Source of the DNA: an uncultured Cellvibrio sp.
GTDB lineage: Bacteria > Pseudomonadota > Gammaproteobacteria > Pseudomonadales > Cellvibrionaceae
Assembly (NCBI GenBank): GCA_946480695.1
Contig: CAMLKG010000046.1
Coordinates: forward strand, 1-24,959
Direction of reading: 5' to 3'
Length of the DNA: 24,959 nt
The translations under genes were made by a program, and so were the position numbers. Below the pieces are notes generated by a model that searched no databases, was not told the DNA's origin, and saw only the letters and a program-made list of their open reading frames with translations. The number at the start of each line of letters is the position of its first letter. Position 1 is the stretch's first letter. Shown in pieces: positions 23,977-24,959 of the stretch.

Positions 23977-24959
23977 ATGTTTACCAAAGTACTCATCGCC
24001 AACCGTGGCGCCATCGCTACGCGCATTATCCGCACCTTAAAAAAATTAAATATCCACGCAGTCGCGGTGTATGCCGAATCCGATCTTGATTCGCTACATG
24101 TGCGCCTTGCCGATGAAGCTTTTTCGCTCGGCGAAGGCGCGGCTGCCCAGACTTATCTGGATCGCAAAAAAATAATTGCCATTGCCCAACAAGCCGGTGC
24201 GCAAGCAATACATCCCGGATACGGATTCCTCAGTGAGAATGCCGGTTTTGTTGCGGACTGCGAAGCTGCGGGCATCGTGTTTATCGGCCCTACTGCGGAA
24301 CAAATGCAAACGTTCGGTTTAAAGCATAAAGCGCGCGAACTTGCGCAAGCAGCTAATGTTCCGCTCTGCCCCGGCACCGACCTTTTAAAAGATATTGATG
24401 CAGCCCAAACGGCAGCCGCAAAAATCGGATACCCCGTAATGCTAAAAAGCACAGCCGGCGGCGGCGGTATAGGAATGCAATTGTGTAACAACGAACAGGA
24501 TTTGCTATCCGCTTTCGATTCGGTCAAACGCCTCGGCAAAAATAATTTTGCGGATGATGGCGTTTTCCTGGAAAAATTTATCGCCGCCGCACGCCATATT
24601 GAAGTACAAGTCTTCGGCGACGGCAAAGGTACGGCGGTTGCTATTGGCGAGCGCGACTGCTCGAGCCAAAGGCGCAACCAAAAAGTGGTGGAGGAATGCC
24701 CTGCACCCAACTTGCCAGAGGAACAACGCAATGCCATGCAAAAAGTGGCTGAGCAATTGCTAGCCTCGGTAAATTACCGCAACGCCGGTACAGTCGAATT
24801 CATTTACGATTCATTTGAAAACCAATTTTATTTTTTAGAAGTCAATACGCGCCTGCAAGTAGAGCACGGAGTAACGGAAGAAGTGTATGGAGTTGACCTG
24901 GTTGAATGGATGCTAAAACAAGCCGCTGGTGAGCTAGGTAATATTCGCACCTTGCGAAG
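23977..24959 (+). CDS. Guanidine carboxylase (urea carboxylase family), biotin-carboxylase part, 3' partial
   Basis: The first 327 residues of a large biotin-dependent carboxylase; the frame runs off the right edge. The N-terminal KVLIANRGAIATRIIRT is the start of the biotin-carboxylase domain. The ATP-grasp glycine loop is STAGGGGIGM (158-167), and EVNTRLQVEHGVTEE (288-302) is the active-site signature. ATP-dependent carboxylation of biotin is therefore certain by family. Whether the acceptor is guanidine or urea depends on the carboxyltransferase domain outside the window. The riboswitches and deiminase genes argue for guanidine carboxylase. GGAG six bases before the ATG lies right after the mini-ykkC hairpin. 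An allophanate hydrolase would be expected downstream. Confidence 0.92.
   Translation, partial: MFTKVLIANRGAIATRIIRTLKKLNIHAVAVYAESDLDSLHVRLADEAFSLGEGAAAQTYLDRKKIIAIAQQAGAQAIHPGYGFLSENAGFVADCEAAGIVFIGPTAEQMQTFGLKHKARELAQAANVPLCPGTDLLKDIDAAQTAAAKIGYPVMLKSTAGGGGIGMQLCNNEQDLLSAFDSVKRLGKNNFADDGVFLEKFIAAARHIEVQVFGDGKGTAVAIGERDCSSQRRNQKVVEECPAPNLPEEQRNAMQKVAEQLLASVNYRNAGTVEFIYDSFENQFYFLEVNTRLQVEHGVTEEVYGVDLVEWMLKQAAGELGNIRTLR

Noticed and set aside
1..24959. CRISPR arrays, tRNA genes, insertion sequences
   Set aside because: No regularly spaced repeats, no tRNA-like cloverleaf with conserved T-loop, and no transposase-like protein were seen on reading the window.

Overview
The window looks like a chromosome segment of a Cellvibrio-type gammaproteobacterium, a saprophytic plant cell-wall degrader. 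The main reason is a cluster on the minus strand that reproduces the xyloglucan side-chain utilisation locus known from Cellvibrio japonicus: GH95 alpha-L-fucosidase, TonB-dependent receptor, GH35 beta-galactosidase and GH31 alpha-xylosidase with a PA14 insert. Species assignment is inference from gene content; no database search was run.

Layout. (1) 1-1.5 kb, plus strand: the 3' end of a large coiled-coil protein with a C-terminal HNH-like nuclease domain, coupled by a 4-base overlap to a DUF2185/Imm33-like protein. This looks like a polymorphic toxin/immunity pair cut by the window edge. (2) 1.5-2.1 kb: mostly non-coding, with a possible cysteine-rich gene remnant, a perfect hairpin and a strong intrinsic terminator. 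(3) 2.1-13.9 kb, minus strand, read right to left: flavin-dependent halogenase-like protein, afc95A, TonB receptor, an intrinsic hairpin terminator inside the cluster, bgl35A and the lipoprotein xyl31A. The set would import xyloglucan oligosaccharides and strip fucose, galactose and xylose from them. No endo-xyloglucanase lies in the window. (4) 14.1-16.3 kb, plus strand: a helical NIT-like protein of unknown role and outer-membrane phospholipase A (pldA). (5) 16.3-19.0 kb, minus strand: a DUF1631 protein translationally coupled to a PilZ (c-di-GMP binding) protein. (6) 19.3-24.96 kb, plus strand: a guanidine-assimilation operon.

The guanidine operon is the most striking part. Upstream lie NtrC-like enhancer sites and a sigma-54 promoter matching TGGCAC-N5-TTGC. 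A guanidine-I (ykkC) riboswitch leader follows. The genes are an ABC transporter (binding protein, permease, ATPase), two DUF1989 proteins historically called urea-carboxylase-associated proteins (now known as carboxyguanidine deiminase subunits), and the biotin-carboxylase end of a guanidine/urea carboxylase that runs off the window. Directly before the carboxylase start there is a second guanidine sensor of a different class: two small hairpins with ACGA loops, the mini-ykkC (guanidine-II) architecture, placed next to the ribosome binding site. The operon therefore appears to combine nitrogen-status control with two unrelated guanidine-sensing RNAs.

No tRNA, rRNA, CRISPR array or insertion sequence was recognised.
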